DNA of 64,000 bases from positions 3,835,418-3,899,417 of the forward strand of contig NZ_CP009687.1 of NCBI RefSeq assembly GCF_001042715.1, given 5' to 3'. Source of the DNA: Clostridium aceticum. Lineage in GTDB: Bacteria; Bacillota; Clostridia; Peptostreptococcales; Natronincolaceae. Made by a program: the position numbers and the translations under genes. How positions within the stretch are numbered: position 1 is the stretch's first letter; every line of letters begins with the position of its first letter. Below are positions 51,361 through 60,448 of this stretch, piece by piece. A model generated the notes under the pieces. That model did not search any database. It worked only from the letters and a program-made list of their open reading frames with translations, and had not been told where the DNA came from.

Positions 51361-51502
51361 CTATTGTATTCTATTCATTAGCGTTAACTTAAACCATCAT
51401 TTGTCATCCCTCGTTATTCCAAGATCCTTCGCTACCCTCAGGATGACAGTTCGAGAGAATTTTGGTAATAATCGTGTTAAGTTAACGCCTATTGTATTCT
51501 TT
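51361..51502. repeat. Family A repeat inserted into the 3' end of the gamma/delta gene, with direct repeats
   Basis: The element (about 51375-51488) has ends CATTAGCGTTAACTTAAACC and GTTAAGTTAACGC, with core TTGTCATCCCTCG ... CAGGATGACAG. CTATTGTATTCT occurs on both sides (51361-51372 and 51489-51500), 14 positions with one mismatch if extended to 51374/51502. Removing the element and one repeat restores a longer reading frame of the upstream gene, so these are best read as a target-site duplication. Confidence 0.8.
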
Positions 51503-51889
51503 GACTTGCTGCATACGCCCCAGTTTCCCCCAAACCGGTGTTGTATCAGGTATCCTTGTAATGTTTTTAACAATAATATTATCGGTAGGCGTGTTTAAAC
51601 TAGCAGCAACAGCAGCAGTAATTACAGCTACCAATTCAGTATCATCCACCGATACTTCTTCTAACACTTCCTCTACTTCAGCAATGGGCTGGGGTTGAAT
51701 AACCTTTTTTTTAACTTTTTTTCTATCTAAAAGCTTCTCCATTAGATGAATAGCTAAGAACAGCAGAAAAAGAACAGCAAAAACAATACTTATACCTAAT
51801 AAAGCTACCTGTACACTTCCAAGAACTTTCTCTCCGGCTGACATATTTCTTAAGTCTGAAGCCATCTTCATTCTTTCTATTAATTCCAT
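51482..51889 (-). CDS. Sodium-translocating decarboxylase gamma/delta subunit (OadG/MmdD type), C-terminus altered by a repeat
   Basis: Small membrane-anchored assembly subunit of the Na+ pump. The 135-residue protein has one transmembrane helix (residues about 24-47, VLGSVQVALLGISIVFAVLF), a charged acidic linker (QPQPIAEVEEVLEEVSVDDT) and a conserved conserved-looking tail (VAVITAAVAASLNTPTDNII; RIPDTTPVWGKLGRMQQVKEY). The last two codons and the stop (RR-stop) come from an inserted family A repeat. Without it the frame would read ...VKEYNSILAKE-stop. Loss of about six residues at the very end is probably tolerated. AAGAGGTGA precedes the ATG; mmdA is 30 nt upstream. Confidence 0.9.
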   Translation of the reverse strand: MELIERMKMASDLRNMSAGEKVLGSVQVALLGISIVFAVLFLLFLAIHLMEKLLDRKKVKKKVIQPQPIAEVEEVLEEVSVDDTELVAVITAAVAASLNTPTDNIIVKNITRIPDTTPVWGKLGRMQQVKEYNRR

Positions 51890-51919
51890 CGTAGATCACC
51901 TCTTTTAAGTTGCCTTTTG

Positions 51920-53467
51920 TTATAATGGTATATTTCCATGCTTTTTAGGCGGTCTTGTTTCACGTTTGCTAGCCAACATATTCAAAGCATCAATTAATCT
52001 AGGACGAGTAGCCGAAGGTTCGATTACATCATCTACATATCCTCTTTCGGCTGCTTGATAAGGTGTAGCAAATTCTTTTTTATAATTTTCTATCATTTCT
52101 GCCCTAGCAGTTTGAGGGTCTTCTGCATCAGCAATTTCTTTTTTAAAGATAATATTTGCTGCCCCTTCTGGTCCCATAACAGCAATTTCTGCCGTTGGCC
52201 ATGCCAGCACAATATCCGCCCCTAGTTCTTTGTTACACATTGCAATATAAGCACCGCCGTAAGCTTTTCTTAAAATAAGCGTAATCTTAGGAACAGTAGC
52301 CTCACTATAAACATAAAGCATTTTTGCCCCATGCCGTATAATGCCACCGTATTCCTGACTTGTACCAGGTAAAAATCCTGGCACATCTACAAAGTTTACA
52401 ACCGGTATATTAAAAGCATCACAAGTACGAATAAATCTTCCTGCCTTATCAGAAGCATCAATATCCAAACAGCCTGCCAACACCTTCGGTTGGTTAGCAA
52501 TAACACCAACCGACTGACCATTTAATCTAATAAAACCAGTAATTATATTAGCAGCAAAGTAAGGTTGTACTTCAAAAAAGTTCCCTTCATCTGCTACCTG
52601 CCCAATAATCTGTTTCATATCATAAGGCTTATTGGGGTTCTCTGGAATGATTTCATCTAGTTCTGTAATAACTTTGTTTATGTCATCTTCTGTTGCCAAA
52701 ACCGGTGGTACATCCATATTATTGGATGGCAGAAAAGCAAGCAACCTTCTTATCTCACTAATACAGTCTGCATCAGTAGGAGAAATAAAGTGCGCTACCC
52801 CACTGATAGAATTATGGGTCGTGGCACCACCTAAAACTTCTGCACTCACCTCTTCACCTGTTACAGTCTTAATTACTTGGGGTCCTGTAATAAACATTTG
52901 GCTAGTTTTATCCACCATAAAAATAAAATCAGCAATGGCTGGTGAGTATACTGCTCCACCTGCACAAGGTCCCATAATAGCAGTGATTTGCGGTATCACG
53001 CCTGAAGAAATCGTATTCCGATAAAAAATGTGTCCATACCCCGAAAGAGCATCTACCCCCTCCTGAATTCTAGCACCACCAGAATCGTTCATTCCTATAA
53101 TAGGGGCTCCCATTTTTAGTGCCATATCCTGTAAATTTACAATTTTCTGTGCATGCATCTGTCCTAAGGATCCACCTATTACAGTGAAATCCTGGGCATA
53201 TGCATAGACGAGCCTACCCTCCACCATGCCATATCCTGTCACCACACCTTCCCCCGGTGTTTCTATCTTATTCATGCCAAAGCTTGTACATGTGTGTTTA
53301 ACAAAAGCGTTTATTTCCACAAAAGTTCCTTCATCAAATAATAGATGAATTCTCTCTCTTGCAGTTAATTTTCCCTTTTCATGTTGACTATCAATTTTCT
53401 TTTTTCCTCCACCTAACTGAATTTTTTCTTTCCGTTGGCGAAGGTCCTCTAGTTTATCTAAAGTCAT
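51920..53467 (-). CDS. mmdA: Methylmalonyl-CoA decarboxylase / propionyl-CoA carboxylase-type carboxyltransferase subunit
   Basis: Transfers CO2 from an acyl-CoA (most likely methylmalonyl-CoA) to carrier biotin. The 515-residue protein is a two-domain crotonase-fold carboxyltransferase: GKLTARERIHLLFDEGTFVE, GMVEGRLVYAYAQDFTVIGG, IIGMNDSGGARIQEGVDALS, IMGPCAGGAVYSPAIADFIF, NFVDVPGFLPGTSQEYGGII and LRKAYGGAYIAMCNKELGAD. It ends with the typical KKHGNIPL. As first gene of a Na+-pump operon it points to energy conservation from decarboxylation (propionate-type metabolism). GGGAGG precedes the ATG. Confidence 0.95.
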   Translation of the reverse strand: MTLDKLEDLRQRKEKIQLGGGKKKIDSQHEKGKLTARERIHLLFDEGTFVEINAFVKHTCTSFGMNKIETPGEGVVTGYGMVEGRLVYAYAQDFTVIGGSLGQMHAQKIVNLQDMALKMGAPIIGMNDSGGARIQEGVDALSGYGHIFYRNTISSGVIPQITAIMGPCAGGAVYSPAIADFIFMVDKTSQMFITGPQVIKTVTGEEVSAEVLGGATTHNSISGVAHFISPTDADCISEIRRLLAFLPSNNMDVPPVLATEDDINKVITELDEIIPENPNKPYDMKQIIGQVADEGNFFEVQPYFAANIITGFIRLNGQSVGVIANQPKVLAGCLDIDASDKAGRFIRTCDAFNIPVVNFVDVPGFLPGTSQEYGGIIRHGAKMLYVYSEATVPKITLILRKAYGGAYIAMCNKELGADIVLAWPTAEIAVMGPEGAANIIFKKEIADAEDPQTARAEMIENYKKEFATPYQAAERGYVDDVIEPSATRPRLIDALNMLASKRETRPPKKHGNIPL

Positions 53468-53511
53468 AATTACCTCCCAATGAAATTACTTATCAAAGCT
53501 ATGCCGCTTTC

Positions 53512-53541
53512 ATTATACCATAGCCTACTAAATTTTGTCAC
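53512..53541 (-). promoter_or_regulatory. Extended -10 promoter of the decarboxylase operon
   Basis: Minus-strand GTGACA (53536-53541), an 18-nt spacer and TATAAT (53512-53517) preceded by TGG (extended -10), about 45 nt before the mmdA ATG. Confidence 0.72.
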
Positions 53542-53664
53542 CTTTCACAAAATTCTACCAATATATCTTCCTATTTTTTCCAACATCTTTTATCTTCATT
53601 CAACATCTCTTAAAACAACGTCTTGTTTTACCACTATAGCTATATAGATAGATCACAGGATATA

Positions 53665-53710
53665 TAAATAAAAGAAACCTGAATCTATAGATTCAGGTTT
53701 CTTTTATTTA
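53665..53710 (-). terminator. 46-bp perfect palindrome ending ftsH
   Basis: Positions 53665-53687 and 53688-53710 are perfect reverse complements (centre ATCTATAGAT), covering the ftsH stop at 53704. As RNA it forms a long stem with TTTCTTTTATTTA on the 3' side, so an intrinsic terminator. Confidence 0.85.
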
Positions 53711-55647
53711 TCTTCCTCGTTAAGGTGATCTTCTTTATTTAAATTAATTTTATTCGCCTCAATCGCTTTTAGTTCCTTCACTTTTCTTTCAATGTCTTCT
53801 ACTGTATCCTCTTCTCCAATAACTAATTCGCCAGTGAAAACTTTTTTATACATATCAGCATCTAAGGTTTCCACCTTCAATAAAGCCTTCGCTATAATAT
53901 GCAACTTATCCATATTTTTTCTTAGCAGCGTTTCTGCCGTAGCATAACCTTCATCAACGATTCGTTTAATTTCATGATCCACTTCCGAAGCTACTTCTTC
54001 TGAGTAATTACGCTTGGAGGTAAAATCTTTACCTAAGAAAACTTCATCGTCACCACCACCTAAAGCCATAGGTCCAATTTTATCACTCATACCATACTTT
54101 GTTACCATTGCCCTAGCAATATCCGATACTCTTTGAAGGTCGTTTTGTGCACCTGTACTAATATCATTTAATACAAGTTTTTCTGCTATTCTACCACCCA
54201 GCAGATGAACAATATGCTCTTCCATTTCTGTTTTTGTAGCATAATACTTATCTTCCTTTGGGAGAATCATAGTAAATCCACCAGCTCTTCCTCTAGGAAT
54301 AATTGTTACCTGATGTACTGGATCAGTATTTGGCAACAGCGTAGCTACCACCGCATGACCAGCTTCATGGTATGCTGTTAACTTTCTTTCCTTTTCACTA
54401 ATAACGCGACTTTTCTTTTCTACCCCAGCAATCACTTTAGTAATCGCTTCCTCGATTGTCGCCATTTTGATTTTCTTTTCATTTTTTCTTGCAGTTAATA
54501 GCGCTGCCTCATTCATTAGATTTTCAATATCAGCAGGAGTGAATCCTGGTGTTCTTCTTGCTAACACCTTTAAATCTACATCCTTATCTAAAGGCTTGCT
54601 TCTCGAATGAACTTTCAAGATGGCCTCTCGTCCTTTTATATCTGGAGCACCTACCATTACCTGTCGATCGAATCTTCCTGGTCTAAGAAGTGCAGGATCT
54701 AATATATCTGGTCTATTGGTGGCGGCAACAATAATAATACCTTCATTGATGCCAAAACCATCCATTTCAACTAGCAATTGGTTTAGAGTTTGCTCTCTTT
54801 CATCATGCCCTCCTCCTAAACCAGCACCTCTTTTTCTACCTACCGCATCAATCTCGTCAATGAATATGATACAAGGGGAACTTTTCTTCGCTTGCTCAAA
54901 CAAGTCTCTTACACGGGATGCACCAACACCCACAAACATTTCCACAAAGTCAGAACCACTTATACTAAAGAAGGGAACGCCGGCTTCTCCCGCCACAGCT
55001 TTTGTCAAGTAGGTTTTCCCTGTACCAGGAGGACCTACCATCAAAATTCCCTTTGGAATTCTTGCTCCTAATTCTATATATTTTCTAGGATTTTTAAGGA
55101 AATCCACTAACTCTTGAAGCTCTTCTTTTTCTTCATCTAATCCTGCTACATCGTCAAAAGTAGTCTTATGTTTATCATCATCTTTATGCAGTTTTGCCCT
55201 GCTCTTGCCAAAGGACATAACACGATTACCGCCGCCTTGAGACTGTTGCATGAATACAAACCAGAAAACAACAAAGATAAGTATCATAAAGATGGAAGGT
55301 AATAACTCAATAAACCACGGTGTTCCTGGTGGATGCGCTCCTGTAACCCTTAAATCTCCTTGCTCCACCATACGTTCCTCTATGATTTCAGTAAACCTCT
55401 CTTCGCTGAATACAGTGGGAATAAAGGAGGTGAAATAAACAATCTGGTTATTTCTTATCATAGTTCCTTCTATAGAACGGTCCACTATATGAATCTCTCT
55501 AACATTGCCATCGACAATTTCTTTATATAATCTTGAAAAGTCTATGTCTTCCGTTTGCTGAGGGGCTCGTGCAAATTGTTGTACTAGAATCAACAATATA
55601 ATAAAAATCAATATATAAAAGCTCGCTCCTCGGAAAAATCTCCTCAA
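53704..55647 (-). CDS. ftsH: ATP-dependent zinc metalloprotease FtsH
   Basis: Membrane AAA+ protease degrading unassembled or regulatory proteins. The 647-residue protein has two N-terminal transmembrane helices (residues 8-27 [15 protein letters not shown]; about 110-135 [20 protein letters not shown]) flanking an extracytoplasmic domain. It has Walker [20 protein letters not shown], Walker [17 protein letters not shown], the SRH ([21 protein letters not shown]) and the zinc site HEAGH (about residue 430). The start is TTG (55645-55647) with GGAGGACTTTGA before it. In Bacillus hprT lies between tilS and ftsH; here the two are adjacent (103 nt) and hprT is missing from the joint. Confidence 0.97.
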   Translation of the reverse strand: MRRFFRGASFYILIFIILLILVQQFARAPQQTEDIDFSRLYKEIVDGNVREIHIVDRSIEGTMIRNNQIVYFTSFIPTVFSEERFTEIIEERMVEQGDLRVTGAHPPGTPWFIELLPSIFMILIFVVFWFVFMQQSQGGGNRVMSFGKSRAKLHKDDDKHKTTFDDVAGLDEEKEELQELVDFLKNPRKYIELGARIPKGILMVGPPGTGKTYLTKAVAGEAGVPFFSISGSDFVEMFVGVGASRVRDLFEQAKKSSPCIIFIDEIDAVGRKRGAGLGGGHDEREQTLNQLLVEMDGFGINEGIIIVAATNRPDILDPALLRPGRFDRQVMVGAPDIKGREAILKVHSRSKPLDKDVDLKVLARRTPGFTPADIENLMNEAALLTARKNEKKIKMATIEEAITKVIAGVEKKSRVISEKERKLTAYHEAGHAVVATLLPNTDPVHQVTIIPRGRAGGFTMILPKEDKYYATKTEMEEHIVHLLGGRIAEKLVLNDISTGAQNDLQRVSDIARAMVTKYGMSDKIGPMALGGGDDEVFLGKDFTSKRNYSEEVASEVDHEIKRIVDEGYATAETLLRKNMDKLHIIAKALLKVETLDADMYKKVFTGELVIGEEDTVEDIERKVKELKAIEANKINLNKEDHLNEEDK

Positions 55648-55750
55648 TCAAAGTCCTCCTCTCATGACTACCATTTTACGTTACATTTAAATATTTTACC
55701 ACACTATCCATTTAAAAACAACACAAGGAAAAAACAGTTCTTAATAATTA

Positions 55751-57142
55751 TTATTCTTTTAAGACTTTTTTATATTCCACCATTAATACGCTAGAAGTTT
55801 CTTCAGTAACCTTGTACTTCTCGCTGATTCTGTAGCCTACCACCCACATGATTTCTTCTCCATCACACACAAGAGGTATTTCATTGCGTTTATCTCTATC
55901 TATTTTATAATCAATAAAAAAATCCTTTAACTTCTTACTACCTGTCAAACCTAGAGGCCAAAAACGATCCCCCTCCCTGCGATTTCTTACATTTAAACCT
56001 TCCTTTACTTTATCATAATCAAAACACTTGATATATTTATCCCTACTAATTCCTTTCATATCCTCTCGCATAACTACTTGTGTAAGAATTTCTCCCTTTA
56101 TTTCTTCAATACGTAAATGGTCCTTTTCTAATAAGTTGTAGTAAAAATTCGCTTCTTCTTCAGTTTTAGTAGTAAAAATGATTTTATTATAACTAGTCTT
56201 TACTAAAATCCCCATAGGCAACAAAATCTTTTTACCCGTTTCATTTTTTTGCATCAAATCAATAATACTTTGGATATGTTTATATTCTAAACTTTCTTTT
56301 TTCCCTACTAGGTTTTCTGATGCTAGTCGGAAGATTCTAGATTGTAAAGAAGCATGTAATTTATTTATACCTTCTACAGATAGTTCTAAACATCCTTGCA
56401 CTTCCCCAAGCATTACTTGCTCATAGGCAGCTCTAGCAGCCTCCTCCATAAATTCATTATCCTTTTTTAAGATCTCCGCAGTTTTTGCTAAGCCTTCTAT
56501 AATATTAGGATTATAATGTTCTTCTAAATAAGGAATCAACTCCAAACGTATTTTATTACGATGATAGATAGGTTCTAAATTTGTTTCATCTATTCTTGGA
56601 GATAGTTGATGCTCTAGACAGTAGGATTCAATTTCCTTACGACTAACATTTAGCAATGGTCGAACAATTTTTCCTCTTTCATGATGAATAGCTGTTAAAC
56701 CTTGAATACCTGTTCCTCTTAATAACCTCATTAATACTGTTTCTGCTTGATCATTTTGATTGTGGGCAACTGCAATTTTTGTAGCTCCCACCCCTTCTGC
56801 AATTTCTTCAAAAAATTCATAGCGCAGCACACGTCCTGCCTCTTCTGCTGATAGTCCCTGCTCCTTCGCGTATTTAGGCACATCCATACTTTTTATAAAA
56901 CTCAAAATTTTTAACTCTTCACAAAAGTTTTCTACATATTGAGCGTCCATTTGTGCTTCAATGCCTCTAAAGTTGTGGTTTAAGTGAGCAGCATAGATCT
57001 GTACTTCAAATTCTTCTCTTAAATGATGTAAAATATGTAACAAAGCTATGGAATCTGGCCCCCCAGAAACAGCTACAATAATTTTGTCCCCTATATCAAT
57101 GAGATTATATTTTTTTATCGTTTTCTTTACTTTATTCAACAT
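55751..57142 (-). CDS. tilS: tRNA(Ile)-lysidine synthetase
   Basis: Modifies C34 of tRNA-Ile(CAU) to lysidine, so it reads AUA; essential. The 463-residue protein has the PP-loop IIVAVSGGPDSIALLHILHH (about residue 22), AHLNHNFRGIEAQMDAQYVE and KIAVAHNQNDQAETVLMRLLRGTGIQGLTAI. A C-terminal domain is present (LNVRNRREGDRFWPLGLTGS; KKLKDFFIDYKIDRDKRNEI), typical of long TilS. A GAGGGATGAAGAG site precedes the ATG. It follows the kinase gene by about 110 nt with no clear terminator, so it may share a transcript. Confidence 0.95.
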   Translation of the reverse strand: MLNKVKKTIKKYNLIDIGDKIIVAVSGGPDSIALLHILHHLREEFEVQIYAAHLNHNFRGIEAQMDAQYVENFCEELKILSFIKSMDVPKYAKEQGLSAEEAGRVLRYEFFEEIAEGVGATKIAVAHNQNDQAETVLMRLLRGTGIQGLTAIHHERGKIVRPLLNVSRKEIESYCLEHQLSPRIDETNLEPIYHRNKIRLELIPYLEEHYNPNIIEGLAKTAEILKKDNEFMEEAARAAYEQVMLGEVQGCLELSVEGINKLHASLQSRIFRLASENLVGKKESLEYKHIQSIIDLMQKNETGKKILLPMGILVKTSYNKIIFTTKTEEEANFYYNLLEKDHLRIEEIKGEILTQVVMREDMKGISRDKYIKCFDYDKVKEGLNVRNRREGDRFWPLGLTGSKKLKDFFIDYKIDRDKRNEIPLVCDGEEIMWVVGYRISEKYKVTEETSSVLMVEYKKVLKE

Positions 57143-57252
57143 ATCTCTTCATCCCTCGTTTATCTCGATTATCATAATTTTTGAGCTTTATCTAAATCCA
57201 AAGCCCTTTCCTGATACATTTCTTTTTAATTATATGCCATACGCTGCAAGTT

Positions 57253-58154
57253 TTAAGTCAAAAAAATAAAAATTATTGTTATCATAAAAAAAAACATACT
57301 AAATCCTAATAAGAAATTAATTTTTCTATCCTTTAATAATAACATTTTTTTTCTTTGATTTTCCCTCTCCGCAACATATATTTTTTCTAATTTCTCTATA
57401 AAATAACTCAAAGGTTTTTTACTGTATAAGAAGCCTTCTTCAATATACCCTTCAAGGGTTTTTCCTAAACTTAGTTTTTTGAAACTTTTAATCACATCAT
57501 CTATATTCTGTTTTGCTGGATGAATATTTTCCTTCAATAGGAGATTTGCAAACAACATCATCACCGTAAAAATATCGTAGGAATCCTCCGCCTTCCGATC
57601 TCCGCATCTCCAACTGGCACGATCATATACAGGCGTAAACTCTTTGATATTTTCACCGATCTTCACTACACCTCCTAAATCAATGAACTTTAATTGTTTT
57701 TTATTTTTGTCCAACATAATATTTTCCAGTTTCAGATCTCCAACGATATATTCTTCGCTATGGAAGCTATGGATTCCTCTTAAAATAATAAGAATAATAG
57801 ATATTATTATATTTTTATCCAGCTTATTTTTTTCACAGTACTCCTTTAAGTTTTTCCCCTCAATATACTCCAATATAATATAGTAATACACTTCTCCTTC
57901 AATCTGCCAATCATCAATGTCGTGAGCATTAACAATCATATCAACTTTATGAAATTTTTTCAATAAGGCATACTCTCTATTAATAGAAAAGTTATCTTTA
58001 CTGATTTTTAGCGCATAATTTTTCTTATCCTCTATATTTTCTACTAAATATACAGCAGCAACCCCTCCTTCACCCAATTTTTTTTCACTCTATACTTATT
58101 TTTTTTCCATTTTCCCTCTAAAATACTAGAGAGTTCTAATTGAGGTACTCCCAT
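57253..58154 (-). CDS. YabT-like serine/threonine kinase, frame broken in an A8 run near the start
   Basis: Protein kinase homologous in layout and place to B. subtilis YabT, a membrane kinase active in sporulation. From 58077 the frame gives LGEGGVAAVYLVENI (G-loop), YALKISKD (Lys), YIVGDLKLENIM (catalytic loop, HRD replaced by GD), FIDLGGV (DFG as DLG) and one C-terminal transmembrane helix (NFLLGFSMFFFMITIIFIF) after a basic stretch. The natural start is an ATG at 58152-58154 (AGGTGAT upstream) encoding MGVPQLELSSILEGKWKKNK then YRVKK. It is out of frame by one base at eight consecutive A residues (58078-58085). Nine would join them. This is a real frameshift, slippage, or a sequence error. 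Confidence 0.8.
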
Positions 58155-58224
58155 TTGATCACCTATTTATCAAATTTTCAAAACCTACATCTATATAGTA
58201 TGAAAGGGAGAATTTTTCTCCCTC

Positions 58225-58959
58225 TTAACCCATAGTTTCTTCTAGTTGTAATATTTCTTCTCCTAAACTTTCACCATGATAATTTTCTATAAGCTCTATA
58301 GCATATCGCAGGGCTGGAGCTGTAGGCGTTGTGCCTCTTGGCTGAATCTGGTAAAGTCTCTTTTCTAGATCCTTTTCTGTATCATCAAAGTTATGAATAA
58401 CTTTGTAATCCTCCCCTACATTTCCGGGATAAGTAATCAGGGCTATATCACATTTTCCTTTTCTTCCTTTAAATGAGTCCATTAAATCTAAAATACTATG
58501 CCTTGCCATCATCATCTTATTTGCCATACTGCCACTGGTATCCATTAAGATACAACATTGCAGCGTCACTTCATCTGCAAAAGAATCAATATATTGTAGG
58601 ATTTTACTGCGGGATTCCGGCGGCATATCGTGTAAATCTTGTCCAATCATTTCCTTTAACTGCTTATTTACAGTTTCCTGCAGGGTTCTATTTACTGTTT
58701 TATAGGTTACACTTTGCATTGTTTGATAAAGTTGATCAACATAGGTATATTCATGGATACCGCCTCCCGCCTCTGCTATATAAATAATTTCTTCTAAAGG
58801 CTTCTCTTCTTTTTGATTTTGATCTATAATGCCTACTGTATTAACAATAATATTCTTTTGAAAAGCCTCCTTCGCAACGAAAATAGGGTTTCCCCCTACA
58901 TTTGATTGTCCATCCGTAACAATAATAATCTGTTTTATAACCGCTTGCTTGTTATCCAT
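58225..58959 (-). CDS. yabS: VWA-domain protein, YabS-like
   Basis: A 244-residue cytoplasmic von Willebrand factor A-type protein next to a YabT-like kinase, as in the B. subtilis yabS-yabT pair. The N-terminal half (KQIIIVTDGQSNVGGNPIFV; AKEAFQKNIIVNTVGI) looks like the later half of a VWA fold. The main domain follows with the MIDAS motif LMDTSGSMANK (about residue 139), CDIALITYPG and RGTTPTAPALRYAIE, with Thr and Asp in expected places. Metal-dependent protein binding is expected; the partner is unknown but the kinase is the obvious candidate. GGGAGG lies before the ATG. A 70-nt gap separates it from the kinase. Confidence 0.85.
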   Translation of the reverse strand: MDNKQAVIKQIIIVTDGQSNVGGNPIFVAKEAFQKNIIVNTVGIIDQNQKEEKPLEEIIYIAEAGGGIHEYTYVDQLYQTMQSVTYKTVNRTLQETVNKQLKEMIGQDLHDMPPESRSKILQYIDSFADEVTLQCCILMDTSGSMANKMMMARHSILDLMDSFKGRKGKCDIALITYPGNVGEDYKVIHNFDDTEKDLEKRLYQIQPRGTTPTAPALRYAIELIENYHGESLGEEILQLEETMG

Positions 58960-59012
58960 AATTTACCTCCCTTGTTTCTTGAAAGTATTGCCATAGAGAG
59001 GTTTTCTATACA

Positions 59013-59046
59013 GAAAAAGCATAGGGAAGATCCCTACGCTTTTTTA
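59013..59046 (-). terminator. Terminator of kamA
   Basis: On the minus strand AAAAAGCGTAGGGA pairs with TCCCTATGCTTTTT, overlapping the kamA stop, with a T5 tract. Confidence 0.85.
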
Positions 59047-60287
59047 CTTCTTTCATGTCTTTCTAAGTTTTGTGGTTCTAATGCTATTTTATTACCCTGC
59101 AATAGTCCTGCTATACCATGAAGCTTCTGTTGTTTTTCATTTAGACATACATCACAGCTACAGCTATCTTCATAGGCAGCGGGTTCTGTATAAGTAGTGA
59201 TTACTCCCTCATAATTCCTCAAAATAATTTTATTATGGGATTGAGATAGTACATAATTGGGCATCACAGGGATTTTTCCCCCACCCCCAGGAGCATCTAC
59301 AACAAAACGTGGAACAGCATAGCCAGATATATGACCCCTTAAGGCTTCTATAATTTCAATCCCCTTTCCTACGCTTGTTCTAAAATGTTCAATCCCCATA
59401 GAAAGATCACACTGATAAATATAATAGGGTCGGACTCTATTTTTTACTAATCCTTGTATCAAATCCCTCATAACATGAACACAATCATTAATACCTCGTA
59501 GTAATACTGACTGATTCCCCAAGGGAATTCCTCCATCAGCCAACAGCCGCAGTGCTTCTCTTGCCTCTTCTGTTAGTTCTTTAGGATGATTAAAGTGAGT
59601 ATTCAACCAAATAGGATGATATTTCTTAAGCATATTTACTAGCTCTGGTGTAATTCTCTGAGGCATCACCACCGGTGTTCTGCTGCCTAATCGAATCACT
59701 TCCACATGAGGTATGCCCCTGAGTCTGCTAATAATATACTCCAGCTTTTCATCAGAAACCAGGAGACTATCTCCACCAGATAACAAAACATCTCTTACTT
59801 GAGGGGTTTTACGAATATATTCAACAGCCTTATCAATCTGACTAAGAGAAACCTCAGTATCCCCTTGCCCTGCAAACCTTCTTCTAGTGCAGTGTCTACA
59901 GTACATAGCACACATATCTGTAATAAGAAGAAGTACACGATCTGGATATCTATGGGTCAAGCCCGGTACAGGAGAATCCCCATCTTCGTGTAATGGATCC
60001 TCCATATCAGCACTGCCCTTTATTAATTCCATACTCCTCGGCACTGCCTGTTTCCTAACAGGACAGTTAGCGTCTCTTTCATCCATTAAAGCCGCATAGT
60101 ACGGCGTAATCCCCATCCTTAAGGTCTCAAGACATTTTAATATTCCTTCTTCTTCCTCTTTTGTTACGTGAATCACTTGCTTTAAGTCTTCTAAAGTAGT
60201 TATCCTATTTTTTACCTGCCACTGCCAATCCTTCCATTCATCCTCTGTGACATCTTTCCATCTAGCTATTTCCTTAAAATAACGCAT
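59034..60287 (-). CDS. kamA: Lysine 2,3-aminomutase
   Basis: Radical SAM/PLP enzyme interconverting L-lysine and beta-lysine, the first step of lysine fermentation or of making N-acetyl-beta-lysine osmolyte. The 417-residue protein has the cluster motif MCAMYCRHCTRRR (about residue 125), HRYPDRVLLLITD before it, the GGDSLL region, RLGSRTPVVMPQRI, and PLGNQSVLLRGINDC. The PLP lysine probably lies in the C-terminal GKIPVMPNYV region. The end has a zinc-type cluster (SCSCDVC). No ablB acetyltransferase or kam operon follows inside the window, so which pathway it serves is open. Confidence 0.95.
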   Translation of the reverse strand: MRYFKEIARWKDVTEDEWKDWQWQVKNRITTLEDLKQVIHVTKEEEEGILKCLETLRMGITPYYAALMDERDANCPVRKQAVPRSMELIKGSADMEDPLHEDGDSPVPGLTHRYPDRVLLLITDMCAMYCRHCTRRRFAGQGDTEVSLSQIDKAVEYIRKTPQVRDVLLSGGDSLLVSDEKLEYIISRLRGIPHVEVIRLGSRTPVVMPQRITPELVNMLKKYHPIWLNTHFNHPKELTEEAREALRLLADGGIPLGNQSVLLRGINDCVHVMRDLIQGLVKNRVRPYYIYQCDLSMGIEHFRTSVGKGIEIIEALRGHISGYAVPRFVVDAPGGGGKIPVMPNYVLSQSHNKIILRNYEGVITTYTEPAAYEDSCSCDVCLNEKQQKLHGIAGLLQGNKIALEPQNLERHERSKKA

Positions 60288-60329
60288 TTACTTCCACCCC
60301 TTTTTTAAAAACCTAATTTTCTAGGTAAT

Positions 60330-60371
60330 AAAACAAAATAATTGCCAAATACTTGGCAATTATTTTGTTTT
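60330..60371 (-). terminator. 19-bp perfect hairpin terminating the RlmL-like gene
   Basis: AAAACAAAATAATTGCCAA (60330-60348) pairs perfectly with 60353-60371 around ATAC. T-rich arms on both strands allow bidirectional action; it lies about 80 nt after the methylase stop and 43 nt before kamA. Confidence 0.85.
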
Positions 60372-60448
60372 ATTATTATAAACTTTATCTATTCTCATTA
60401 TATATTAAATTGTTTAAAATTTCAAATTTTCCCTGAAGATCTTACACC

